A stretch of 64,000 nucleotides of DNA, taken from contig NZ_PJZF01000001.1 in assembly GCF_002858675.1 (NCBI RefSeq), positions 558,001-622,000 of the forward strand. Reading direction: 5' to 3'. Positions 42,838 through 50,940 of the stretch are shown one piece after another. Within the stretch, counting starts at the first letter, position 1; each line of letters opens with the position of its first letter. Under the pieces are notes generated by a model that saw only the letters and a list, made by a program, of their open reading frames with translations, did no database searches and had not been told where the DNA came from. Made by a program: the position numbers and the translations under genes. Source of the stretch: Chimaeribacter californicus (GTDB lineage: Bacteria; Pseudomonadota; Gammaproteobacteria; Enterobacterales; Enterobacteriaceae).

Positions 42838-43293
42838 ATGGACAAACACGTTACCGATTTTCTGGTGATCAAAGATGTGGTTTTCTGGCTGATTATTGGC
42901 TTCGTTACACTGTTTCTGGTAGTGACGCTGAAAATTATCCGCCGGAGCCTGGCAGACAGTAACTGGAAGATGAGCGAAGCAATCAGTGAACCCGAGGGCT
43001 CGCCCGTAGCACCCATTGCCCCCGGCGAACCCACGGGGGAGGCTACGGCGGTCATCACAGCGGCACCGGTTAAACCGGTGATGGTCGCCAGCTCCAGCCG
43101 CTTAATCGCCCTGATCGGCGGTATAATTCTGGCGGCGATGTACCTCGGCACCGGTTATTACATGCTGTTCGCTATATTCTATTTACCGGAAGAGGTAAAA
43201 AACATCGATGATATCAACCAATTCTTTGTGATGGGCATGACGCTCTTTTCACCCTATGCGGTAAATAAACTCTCGACCATGTTTAAAGGCTGA
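42838..43293 (+). CDS. Small inner-membrane protein of unknown function
   Basis: This 151-residue protein has a first membrane segment at about 14-33 (VFWLIIGFVTLFLVVTLKII). A Pro/Ala/Glu-rich soluble linker of about 45 residues follows, then a second segment at about 88-112 (LIALIGGIILAAMYLGTGYYML) and possibly a third near the C-terminus. ATG at 42838 follows GGGGAGG, a strong ribosome site. No family is recognised. It lies inside the inverted repeat pair together with the toxin-antitoxin genes, but in the opposite direction to them. Confidence 0.7.
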   Translation: MDKHVTDFLVIKDVVFWLIIGFVTLFLVVTLKIIRRSLADSNWKMSEAISEPEGSPVAPIAPGEPTGEATAVITAAPVKPVMVASSSRLIALIGGIILAAMYLGTGYYMLFAIFYLPEEVKNIDDINQFFVMGMTLFSPYAVNKLSTMFKG

Positions 43294-43376
43294 TAATGCA
43301 GCGGCCCTTAACCCCATGGCAAGGGCTGCTTGATCATCTCTTGATTGGTAGATACCGATACCGAAAATTGGCAACC

Positions 43377-43898
43377 TTAAAGCAGAGATTCAATACTGGC
43401 GACCGGGAAAAAGAACTTATAGTCATCCTTATCGGTTTTTAGCGGTATAAAGCCCATCTTGCGATAAAACTCAGCGGCGCGTTCATCCTTCGCTTCCACC
43501 ATAACGGAATAGATACCGATGGCATCAGCGGCGTAGTAAGCAATGCGCAGTGCATCAAGGACCAGTTGCGTACCAAAGCCTTTACCGGCAACGCGCTTAT
43601 CAACGGCGAGACGCCCAAGCGTGATACACGAGATTTCGCGATAGGGAACATGCTTCTTATATTGGCTGGTCATACTGGCTTTGGCGTAACTTCCGCCGGA
43701 CAGCGTATAAAAGCCCATTACCTCGGGAGCCGGTTCATCAGTGATGAGCAAATACGCTTTAAGAACATTGCCGACATGCTGTTTAGCCAAATGCTTTTTC
43801 AGAAACTCGTCCAATTCAGGGCGGCCACAGCAGAAGTTTTCGACGTTGATATTCATACCTGCCGAAAACTTCACAATTTTCAGTTTTACCGATTCCAT
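43377..43898 (-). CDS. GNAT-family acetyltransferase toxin (TacT/AtaT-like)
   Basis: This 173-residue GCN5-type acetyltransferase is expected to be the toxin of a type II toxin-antitoxin pair. Such toxins acetylate the amino acid on charged tRNA and stop translation. The acetyl-CoA-binding region is LGRLAVDKRVAGKGFGTQLVLDAL, followed by VEAKDERAAEFYRKMGF with the conserved tyrosine. The N-terminal CCGRPELDEFLKKHLAKQH resembles the C-x-x-x-x-LD-x-FL pattern of these toxins. It overlaps the antitoxin gene by 13 bp and is transcribed after it. The tRNA target cannot be read from the sequence. Confidence 0.88.
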   Translation of the reverse strand: MESVKLKIVKFSAGMNINVENFCCGRPELDEFLKKHLAKQHVGNVLKAYLLITDEPAPEVMGFYTLSGGSYAKASMTSQYKKHVPYREISCITLGRLAVDKRVAGKGFGTQLVLDALRIAYYAADAIGIYSVMVEAKDERAAEFYRKMGFIPLKTDKDDYKFFFPVASIESLL

Positions 43899-44176
43899 TC
43901 CCAGGTAGATTCCTCGCGACTGCGGGCGGCCGCACGGCGAAGGCGTTCATTAGGTGCCGGCGGATTCTCTAACGCGTCCATAACAGCATTCCATGAAGCC
44001 TCTGTCAGTTTGATACGGCTATGCTCGCTGATGACAGTTTCAGCCCTTGCCAGCGCAGAGTCAGCAATGAATTGTGAAACGCTGACGCGGCTTATCTGGG
44101 CTGCGGTTTCGATTTCGGCCTTCATATCCGAGCTTACCCGGAGTTCAAGGCGCTCATTTTTAGCCACGGATGACAT
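43886..44176 (-). CDS. DUF1778 ribbon-helix-helix antitoxin (TacA-like)
   Basis: This 96-residue antitoxin has an N-terminal ribbon-helix-helix DNA-binding domain (residues about 6-50; ERLELRVSSDMKAEIETAAQISRVSVSQFI). A C-terminal extension (SWNAVMDALENPPAPNERLRRA) would wrap the acetyltransferase. ATG at 44176 follows CCGGAGAAGAAA. An inverted repeat 33 bp upstream is its likely operator, so the pair should be autorepressed. The partner toxin overlaps its end by 13 bp. Confidence 0.9.
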   Translation of the reverse strand: MSSVAKNERLELRVSSDMKAEIETAAQISRVSVSQFIADSALARAETVISEHSRIKLTEASWNAVMDALENPPAPNERLRRAAARSREESTWEWNR

Positions 44177-44208
44177 TTTCTTCTCCGGTCATAAAGAGAT
44201 ACTGAGTT

Positions 44209-44229
44209 TGTACGGCACTTTGCCGTACA
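44209..44229. promoter_or_regulatory. Operator of the toxin-antitoxin operon
   Basis: TGTACGGCA-CTT-TGCCGTACA, perfect 9-bp arms, 33 bp upstream of the antitoxin start. This position and size are typical for RHH antitoxin autoregulation. Confidence 0.75.
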
Positions 44230-44314
44230 CGCCATCTTATTCCTGCCGTGTGAGGGCGTACAGCAATATTTAAAAAGATAGCCGCACAGCCCGCACAAAG
44301 AAGCTCCCCTACCA

Positions 44315-44558
44315 TTTCCTTACATACCCAAAGATTTGCAGAGGTGGTGGGGGCGTAAAAATCATTGCCGAATGGAGACGCAGGGCCGGGCGAGCACACA
44401 CGGATGTGTGCGAGAGTCGCAGCCACGCTGGGAGCGTGTCTGCGGCGGCCCGATTAGCCCGGAGGCGGAGTGAGGGCCACCCGCGAGAGCGGGCAATGAT
44501 TCAGCCAGATCACCCAAAGCGCGGGGATGCAAGGGGCGGGCGCTTACGCGCCCCTTGC
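44315..44558 (-). repeat. Structured repeat, right copy (inverted relative to 42124-42364)
   Basis: Read on the minus strand it repeats the left copy: hairpin 4 (GCAAGGGGCG...CGCCCCTTGC, 44529-44558), hairpin 3 (44480-44493), hairpin 2 (44418-44444, one mismatch), hairpin 1 (GCACACA-CGGA-TGTGTGC, 44394-44411) and the 67-bp unit (68 bp here, 44315-44382). Stems 1 and 4 differ in sequence from the left copy but stay paired. Most of the remaining sequence is nearly identical between copies. Confidence 0.8.
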
Positions 44559-44712
44559 GCGGTGGCGGCAGCGGGGCCACATAAGGTGTGCGGACGTATG
44601 CCAACGCAACAAACCTCGATCCCAGAAAAGGCATTGCACAGATGCCAACACGCGCAACAAACCTCAATCCCATTAAACTTAAACATCGCTGAAGTCTGGC
44701 GATCTCCAGACG

Positions 44713-44790
44713 AAAAAAAACCCACATCGGACAGTGGGTTTGGTTGCAACCGGCAACAAAGGAGGAACTGCTCTTCCTCGCGGATAAGCA
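44713..44790 (-). ncRNA. Candidate small RNA, possibly C4-antisense type
   Basis: On the minus strand two hairpin-forming segments, GAGGAA-GAGCAG-TTCCTC (44762-44779) and GGTTGCAACC (44742-44751), are followed by a terminator (CCCAC-N8-GTGGG, then eight T at 44720-44713). The 78-nt length and the layout before an ORF resemble C4 antisense RNAs of P1/P4-type phages. The family assignment is from memory of architecture, not an alignment. Of the long gene-free stretch 44177-45166, the rest holds the right repeat, this RNA, the 29-bp palindrome and the efflux promoter. Confidence 0.35.
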
Positions 44791-44884
44791 TACCCGGTTC
44801 ACCTCAACGGTGGGTAACCGCAAATGAAAAGTAATTGTGAAGAGATGTGAGAGCACAAAATGGATACGCCAAAATGTGACAGAG

Positions 44885-44913
44885 TTACCATGGGTGATAA
44901 TCACCCATGGTAA
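44885..44913. promoter_or_regulatory. 29-bp palindrome upstream of the candidate small RNA
   Basis: TTACCATGGGTGAT (44885-44898) and ATCACCCATGGTAA (44900-44913) are exact reverse complements around a single base. No T-run follows on either strand, so an operator or a very stable hairpin is more likely than a terminator. Confidence 0.5.
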
Positions 44914-45127
44914 AGAATATTTCTCTGAAAATAAGAATAAGATTAAAATACTCTTCTGAGTTATTCGAAATGTGACACAGATCAATATGGATTTATTCGA
45001 GAAATGCGGAGGGTTTCCGCGTGGTGGGTGTGTCTGTGGGCAGCCCTTTGAATTATTTTGCTATTTTTCCTTACAATACTCTCACATGAGTTAAGAAAAC
45101 GCTTCTCGTATAGTGTCCCTCTTATTT

Positions 45128-45143
45128 GAGAACGACTGTTCTC
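45128..45143. promoter_or_regulatory. Inverted repeat in the leader of the RND efflux operon
   Basis: GAGAAC-GACT-GTTCTC, 6-bp arms, 24 bp upstream of the adaptor start. It could be an operator or a leader hairpin. There is no adjacent regulator to assign it to. Confidence 0.35.
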
Positions 45144-45166
45144 GCTTTTCAACCAGAGTGAATACT

Positions 45167-46312
45167 ATGCGCCGCAAACTTCTCTCCATGAGCATTGTGA
45201 TGCTTCTTTCTGCGTGCGACCAATCGGCTTCCTCCTCTGCCGGCGCGTCTGCGCAGGCACAGGCTCCGGCCGTTGATGTCGTCACGCTGCATGCCCAGCC
45301 TGTAAGCCTGACCAGCGACCTGCCGGGGCGCACCAGCGCCGTGCGTACCGCCGAAGTGCGCCCGCAGGTCAGCGGCATCATCCAGAAACGTTACTTCACC
45401 CAGGGCAGTGAGGTCAAAGCCGGCCAGCCGCTTTACCAGATCGACCCGGCGACCTATCAGGCCGCCTATGACAAAGCCCAGGCGACCCTGCGCAATGCGG
45501 CCGCGCTGGCGAAGCGTTACAAGCCGCTGGCTGAGGCGCACGCCGTAAGCAGCCAGCAGTATGAAGATGCCGTGGCGGCGCAGAAAGAAGCCGAGGCAGA
45601 TGTGGAGTCCGCCCGCGTTAACCTGAACTACACCCGCATCACTGCGCCTATCAGCGGCCACATCGGCCGTACCCTCTACACCGAAGGCGCACTGGTTACC
45701 AACGGCCAGACCAACTACCTGACCACCATCCAGCAGCTTGACCCGATCTATGTTGACGTCAGTGAATCCTCGCAGGATCTGCTGCGCCAGCGCCGCGCCC
45801 TGGCCTCCGGCCAGCTGGCATCGGCCGGGGCCAATGCGGCCAAAGCCACGCTGACGCTGGAAGACGGCTCGGCCTACTCCCTGCCGGGCCGCCTGGAGTT
45901 CTCAGAAGTGACGGTTGACCAGGGTACCGGCTCCGTGACCATGCGCGCCTCCTTCCCGAACCCGCACGGCGAACTGCTGCCGGGGATGTTCGTGCATGCC
46001 ACCCTGCAACAGGGCGTGCAGCAGCAGGGCATTCTGGTGCCGCAGGAAGCGATTGGCCATGACGTGAAAGGCAAGCCGTATGTCTACGTGGTGAAAGCAG
46101 ACAGCACCGTGGAGCAGCGTTCCATCGAGACCGGCGAAATGATCAGCGGCAACTGGCTGGTTAACAGCGGCCTGAAAGAGGGCGACCGGGTGATCACCAA
46201 CGGCCTGCAAAGCGTGCGCAACGGCGTCAAGGTAACGGCGACCGAGCAGGCGAAACAGGCTGACGCTGATTCCACCAAGAACCTTTCCCTGACCGATCCG
46301 TCCGCACAGTAA
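45167..46312 (+). CDS. RND efflux periplasmic adaptor (AcrA/MexA-type lipoprotein)
   Basis: This 381-residue membrane fusion protein has a lipoprotein signal peptide with lipobox LSAC (Cys17). Core motifs include VSLTSDLPGRTSAVRTAEVRPQVSGII, the lipoyl halves and hairpin, RITAPISGHIGRT, and the barrel region GELLPGMFVHATL. ATG at 45167 is chosen because the signal peptide begins there; the in-frame TTG at 45113 is not supported. It is the first gene of a three-gene pump operon; the RND gene starts 9 bp after its stop. No acrR-type repressor is adjacent, so control is likely from elsewhere. Confidence 0.92.
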   Translation: MRRKLLSMSIVMLLSACDQSASSSAGASAQAQAPAVDVVTLHAQPVSLTSDLPGRTSAVRTAEVRPQVSGIIQKRYFTQGSEVKAGQPLYQIDPATYQAAYDKAQATLRNAAALAKRYKPLAEAHAVSSQQYEDAVAAQKEAEADVESARVNLNYTRITAPISGHIGRTLYTEGALVTNGQTNYLTTIQQLDPIYVDVSESSQDLLRQRRALASGQLASAGANAAKATLTLEDGSAYSLPGRLEFSEVTVDQGTGSVTMRASFPNPHGELLPGMFVHATLQQGVQQQGILVPQEAIGHDVKGKPYVYVVKADSTVEQRSIETGEMISGNWLVNSGLKEGDRVITNGLQSVRNGVKVTATEQAKQADADSTKNLSLTDPSAQ

Positions 46313-46321
46313 GGTTAACGC

Positions 46322-49300
46322 ATGTCTAAATTTTTCGTCGAGCGTCCGATCTTTGCCTGGGTTGTGGCAATTATCGTGATGCTGGCCGGTGCGCTCTCCA
46401 TTATGCACCTGCCGATTAACCAGTACCCGAACATCGCCCCGCCGGCGATCTCGGTCACCGTCACCTATCCGGGTGCCTCTGCCCAGACGGTGCAGAACAC
46501 CGTGGTACAGGTGATTGAACAGCAGCTCAACGGGCTGGATAACCTGCGCTACATCGAGTCACAAAGTAACAGTGACGGCAGCGCCACCATCATCGCCACC
46601 TTTGATCAGGGCACCGACCCGGACATCGCCCAGGTTCAGGTGCAGAACAAGGTGTCGCTGGCTGAATCCCAGCTGCCGACCGAGGTGGTGAACCAGGGGA
46701 TGCGCGTCGCGAAGTACCAGTCGAACTTTATGATGGTGGTCAGTTTGATCGCCGACAGCGGCTCGATGACCAACTCCGACCTCAGCAACCTGCTGGTCAC
46801 CAAGCTGGAAGACCCGATCACCCGTACCAAAGGCGTGGGCGACTTCCTGATGATGGGCTCCGAATACGCGATGCGCATCTGGCTCGACCCGGCCAAACTC
46901 TACAAATACCAGCTGATCCCAAGTGATGTGACCGCGGCGATCAACCAGCAGAACGTGCAGGTGTCGTCCGGTAAGCTCGGCGGCCTGCCGACGGTGAAAC
47001 AGACCAAACTCAGCGCCACCATCATCGGCAAAACCCGCTTCACCACCACCCAGCAGTTCAAGGATGTGTTGCTGAAGGTTAACCCGGACGGTTCACAGGT
47101 GCGCCTGAGCGATGTGGCCAACATCGATCTGGGGCCGGAGAACTACAGCATCGCCTCGACCCTGAACGGCAAGCCGTCAACCGGTATTGCGCTGCGTCTG
47201 GCGAGCGGGGCAAACATCCTCGACACCGCCAAAGCGGTACGCGCAACGCTGGATGGCCTGAAGTCCTCGCTGCCGGAAGGCGTGCAAATCAAGTTCCCGT
47301 ATGACACCTCGCCGGTGGTCAGCGCCTCGATTGAGGAAGTGGTGAAAACCCTGCTGGAAGCGATCGTGCTGGTGTTCTGCGTGATGCTGCTGTTCCTGCA
47401 AAACCTGCGCGCCACCCTGGTGACCACGCTGGTGGTGCCGGTGGTGCTGCTCGGTACTTTCGGTATCCTTGCTGCCTTCGGTTACTCGATCAACACCCTG
47501 ACGATGTTCGGGATGGTGCTGGCGATCGGCCTGCTGGTGGATGACGCCATCGTGGTGGTGGAGAACGTCGAACGTGTGATGCACGAGGAGAAACTCGACC
47601 CGAAAGCCGCCACCATCAAATCGATGGAGCAGATCCAGGGCGCGCTGTTCGGCATCGCGCTGGTGCTCTCAGCGGTACTGATCCCGATGGCGTTCTTCGG
47701 CGGCTCGACCGGCATCATCTACCGCCAGTTCTCGATCACCATCGTCTCCGCGATGGCGCTCTCGGTGCTGATGGCGCTGATCTTCACTCCGGCGCTGTGT
47801 GCCACCATCCTCAAGCAGTATGACGAGGAGAAAGCGCATACCGGCTTTGCCGGCTGGTTCAACCGCATGTTTGACGCGGGCACACTGCATTACACCCGCA
47901 GCGTGCAGGGCGTGATCTCGCGCCGTAACCTGTTCCTGGTGATTTACCTCGGCATCGTGCTGGTGACCGGTTTCCTGTTCACCCGCGTGCCGACCTCCTT
48001 CCTGCCGGATGAAGACCAGGGCGTAATGCTGGTGCAGGTGACCCTGCCGCCGAACGCCTCCTCAGAGCGTACCCAGGCAGTGCTGGACACCATGCGCAGC
48101 TACCTGCTGGACAAAGAGGGCGCGTCGGTGAAATCGGTGTTCACCGCCAACGGCTTCAGCTTCTCCGGCCGCGGCACCAACGTTGGTATCGCCTTCGTAT
48201 TGCTGAAAGACTGGAGTGAGCGCGGCACAGACCAGACGGTGCAGGCGCTGGCCGGCCGTTCCATGGCGCACTTCTCGCAACAGAAAGATGCCAAAATTTA
48301 CGCGCTGGTCCCGCCGGCAGTGATGGAGCTGGGTAACGCCACCGGCTTTGACTTCTTCCTGCAGGATACCAACAACGCCGGGCATGAGGCGCTGATTGCC
48401 GCGCGTAACCAGTTCCTGGGTATGGCCGCGAAAGACAAACGCCTGACGGCAGTGCGCCCGAACGGCATGGATGACGAGCCGCAGTATGAGCTGATGATTG
48501 ATGACGAACGCGCCCGCGCCCTTGGCCTGAGCCTGGAAGACATCAATGACACGCTCTCCGCCGCCTGGGGTTCCAGCTACGTTAACCAGTTCATGTACCA
48601 GGACCGCGTGAAGAAGGTCTACATCCAGGGCCGCGCTGCCTCGCGCGTGACGCCGGAAGACCTCGACAAGTGGTATTTCCGCAACAGCAGCGGCCAGATG
48701 GTGCCTTACTCCGCCTTCGGCAGCGGCAAATGGGGCTACGGCTCGCCACGTTTTGAGCGCTTCAACGGCGTCTCCTCCGTGGAACTGATGGGCTCCCCGG
48801 CCAGCGGCTACAGCTCCGGCGACGCCAGCAAAGCAGTGATGGAGATCGCCGCCAAACTGCCGAAAGGGTTCCGCGTGCAGTGGCACGGCATCTCCTATGA
48901 GGAGCAGATCTCCGGCTCGCAGGCCCCGGCGCTTTACGGCATCTCGGTGCTGGTGGTGTTCCTCTGCCTGGCCGCCCTGTATGAGAGCTGGAGCATTCCG
49001 TTCTCGGTGCTGCTGGTGGTACCGCTCGGCGTACTGGGGACCATCGGGGCAGTGCTGATGCGCGGCCTGCAGAATGACGTCTTCTTCCAGGTGGGGCTGC
49101 TGACCACGGTGGGGCTGGCGGCGAAAAACGCCATATTGATTGTGGAGTTCGCCAAAGAGCTGCATGAGCGCGAGGGCAAAGGGATTGTTGAGGCGGCAGT
49201 AGAAGCGGCTAAACTGCGTATCCGCCCGATCATCATGACCTCGATGGCGTTCATCCTCGGCGTAGTGCCGCTGACCATTTCCCACGGCGCGGGGGCGGGC

Positions 49301-49480
49301 AGCCAGCACTCCATCGGCACTGCGGTAGTGGGCGGGATGATCACCGCCACCTTCCTGGCGATCTTCTTTGTACCGATGTTCTATGTGGTGGTGGTACGCC
49401 TGTTTACCCGTAACCGCGCAGACAAGACTAAACCTGTGACCGCCAATGGCCACGCTATTGAGAAAACAGACCATGAATAA
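46322..49480 (+). CDS. RND multidrug efflux transporter (HAE1 family, AcrB/MexB-like)
   Basis: This 1052-residue inner-membrane proton/drug antiporter has 12 membrane segments with two large periplasmic loops after segments 1 and 7. Visible are the start [23 protein letters not shown] in outline, the paired aspartates in [16 protein letters not shown], and the lysine in [16 protein letters not shown]. These are the proton-relay residues of AcrB, all intact. The C-terminal tail is hydrophilic. It overlaps the next gene by 8 bp. Substrate range cannot be read from the sequence, but HAE1 proteins export hydrophobic or amphiphilic drugs and dyes. Confidence 0.95.
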   Translation: MSKFFVERPIFAWVVAIIVMLAGALSIMHLPINQYPNIAPPAISVTVTYPGASAQTVQNTVVQVIEQQLNGLDNLRYIESQSNSDGSATIIATFDQGTDPDIAQVQVQNKVSLAESQLPTEVVNQGMRVAKYQSNFMMVVSLIADSGSMTNSDLSNLLVTKLEDPITRTKGVGDFLMMGSEYAMRIWLDPAKLYKYQLIPSDVTAAINQQNVQVSSGKLGGLPTVKQTKLSATIIGKTRFTTTQQFKDVLLKVNPDGSQVRLSDVANIDLGPENYSIASTLNGKPSTGIALRLASGANILDTAKAVRATLDGLKSSLPEGVQIKFPYDTSPVVSASIEEVVKTLLEAIVLVFCVMLLFLQNLRATLVTTLVVPVVLLGTFGILAAFGYSINTLTMFGMVLAIGLLVDDAIVVVENVERVMHEEKLDPKAATIKSMEQIQGALFGIALVLSAVLIPMAFFGGSTGIIYRQFSITIVSAMALSVLMALIFTPALCATILKQYDEEKAHTGFAGWFNRMFDAGTLHYTRSVQGVISRRNLFLVIYLGIVLVTGFLFTRVPTSFLPDEDQGVMLVQVTLPPNASSERTQAVLDTMRSYLLDKEGASVKSVFTANGFSFSGRGTNVGIAFVLLKDWSERGTDQTVQALAGRSMAHFSQQKDAKIYALVPPAVMELGNATGFDFFLQDTNNAGHEALIAARNQFLGMAAKDKRLTAVRPNGMDDEPQYELMIDDERARALGLSLEDINDTLSAAWGSSYVNQFMYQDRVKKVYIQGRAASRVTPEDLDKWYFRNSSGQMVPYSAFGSGKWGYGSPRFERFNGVSSVELMGSPASGYSSGDASKAVMEIAAKLPKGFRVQWHGISYEEQISGSQAPALYGISVLVVFLCLAALYESWSIPFSVLLVVPLGVLGTIGAVLMRGLQNDVFFQVGLLTTVGLAAKNAILIVEFAKELHEREGKGIVEAAVEAAKLRIRPIIMTSMAFILGVVPLTISHGAGAGSQHSIGTAVVGGMITATFLAIFFVPMFYVVVVRLFTRNRADKTKPVTANGHAIEKTDHE

Positions 49481-50882
49481 GCCACTCCGCCTCTCTTTGA
49501 TGGCGCTGGTGACCCTCGCCACCCTGAGCGGGTGTACGCTTGAACCGAAATATGAACAGCCGGCGATGCCGGTTCCCGCCAACTGGAACGTGCCCGCGCA
49601 GGGCACCGCTGCCAACGGCGCGGACATCGGCTGGAAAACCTTCTTCAACGATCCGGCGCTGCAACAGCTGGTCAGCCTGACGCTGGCCAACAACCGTGAC
49701 CTGCGGGTAGCGGCGCTGAACGTGGAGAGTGCCCAGGCGCAGTTTGATGTAGACCGCGCCGCGCTGCTGCCGACCGTGGCCCTCGGTGCCGGCGGCACCG
49801 GTGCGCACCTGCCGGGCGGGCTGTACAACACCCGCACCACCGGCCCGGTGACTTACCATCAGTACCAGGCCAACCTCGGCGTGACCTCCTACGAGCTGGA
49901 CCTGTTTGGCCGGGTGCGCAGCCTGCGTGACGAAGGGCTGGAGACCTACCTCCAGACCGACGCCACCCAGCGCGCCACGCAGATAAGCCTGGTGGCGGAG
50001 ACCGTCTCCGGTTACCTGTCGCTGTGCGCAGACCGTGACCTGCTGACGCTGGCGCAACAGACGGTAGCGAGCCAGACCGACTCCTACAACCTGACCAAAG
50101 CCAGCTTTGATCAGGGCGTGGCCACCACCCAGGATCTGGCGCAGGCCGAGACCACGGTGCGCAGCGCGCAGGCGGACGTGGCGAGCTACAGCCGCCAGGT
50201 GCGTCAGGACATCAACGCCCTGAACCTGCTGGCCGGCACCACCGTGCCGCAGGCGCTGATTGACGGCGCGACGCTCAAGCGTGAATGGCACTTCCCGGCG
50301 ATCCCGGCCGGGTTGCCGTCTGACCTGCTGACCCGCCGCCCGGACATCGTCGCGGCGGAGCATGCGCTGAAAGCGGCCAATGCCAACATCGGCGCGGCGC
50401 GCGCGGCCTTCTTCCCGAGCATTACGCTGACCGGGCAGGGCGGCACCACCAGCGCCAAACTCGGCGACCTGTTCTCCGGCGGTACCGGCTCCTGGTCGTT
50501 TATGCCGACGCTGAACCTGCCGATCTTTGACGGCGGCGTAAACCGCGCCAATCTGACCATTGCAGAAGTGTCGAAGAAGATTGAAGTGGCCCGCTATGAG
50601 AAGGCGATTCAGCAAGGGTTCGAAGAGGTCTCTGACGGCCTGGCCGGTCAGGCGACCTACCAGGATGAGCTGAAAGCGCGCGAACTGGACACCGCCGCCA
50701 ACCAGCGCAACTACGACACCTCGGAGCTGCGTTACAAGCAGGGTGTGGACAACTACCTGAATGTGCTGGTGGCACAGCGTTCGCTGTACGCCGCGCAACA
50801 GGCGGAGATCACCACCCGCCTCGGCCAGCTCAACCAGACCATCACGCTCTACAAAGCCCTCGGCGGCGGCTGGCAGCCGTAA
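49473..50882 (+). CDS. Outer membrane efflux lipoprotein (OprM/NodT family)
   Basis: This 469-residue outer-membrane channel has a lipobox LSGC (Cys21). Two efflux-protein repeats are present: [38 protein letters not shown] in outline and [36 protein letters not shown] at 49473 overlaps the RND stop by 8 bp and is preferred over 49446, since the signal peptide starts there. Having its own channel makes this operon like mexAB-oprM rather than acrAB, which relies on TolC. Confidence 0.92.
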   Translation: MNKPLRLSLMALVTLATLSGCTLEPKYEQPAMPVPANWNVPAQGTAANGADIGWKTFFNDPALQQLVSLTLANNRDLRVAALNVESAQAQFDVDRAALLPTVALGAGGTGAHLPGGLYNTRTTGPVTYHQYQANLGVTSYELDLFGRVRSLRDEGLETYLQTDATQRATQISLVAETVSGYLSLCADRDLLTLAQQTVASQTDSYNLTKASFDQGVATTQDLAQAETTVRSAQADVASYSRQVRQDINALNLLAGTTVPQALIDGATLKREWHFPAIPAGLPSDLLTRRPDIVAAEHALKAANANIGAARAAFFPSITLTGQGGTTSAKLGDLFSGGTGSWSFMPTLNLPIFDGGVNRANLTIAEVSKKIEVARYEKAIQQGFEEVSDGLAGQATYQDELKARELDTAANQRNYDTSELRYKQGVDNYLNVLVAQRSLYAAQQAEITTRLGQLNQTITLYKALGGGWQP

Positions 50883-50916
50883 CCGCGATGAGCTGATTGC
50901 ATACAGACCATTCCCA

Positions 50917-50940
50917 AAGGGCGCTACGGCGCCCTTTTTT
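50917..50940. terminator. Terminator between the RND operon and the LysR gene
   Basis: AAAGGGCGC-TACG-GCGCCCTTT stem with A-run before and T-run after, ending within the last codon of the convergent LysR gene. It likely serves both directions. Confidence 0.9.

Noticed and set aside
44362-44985. 207-codon minus-strand frame over the right repeat and the candidate RNA
   Set aside because: It runs through the terminator of the candidate RNA and four hairpins without a fitting ribosome site. It is reported as DNA or RNA structure, with the possible Ash-like part discussed as a finding only.
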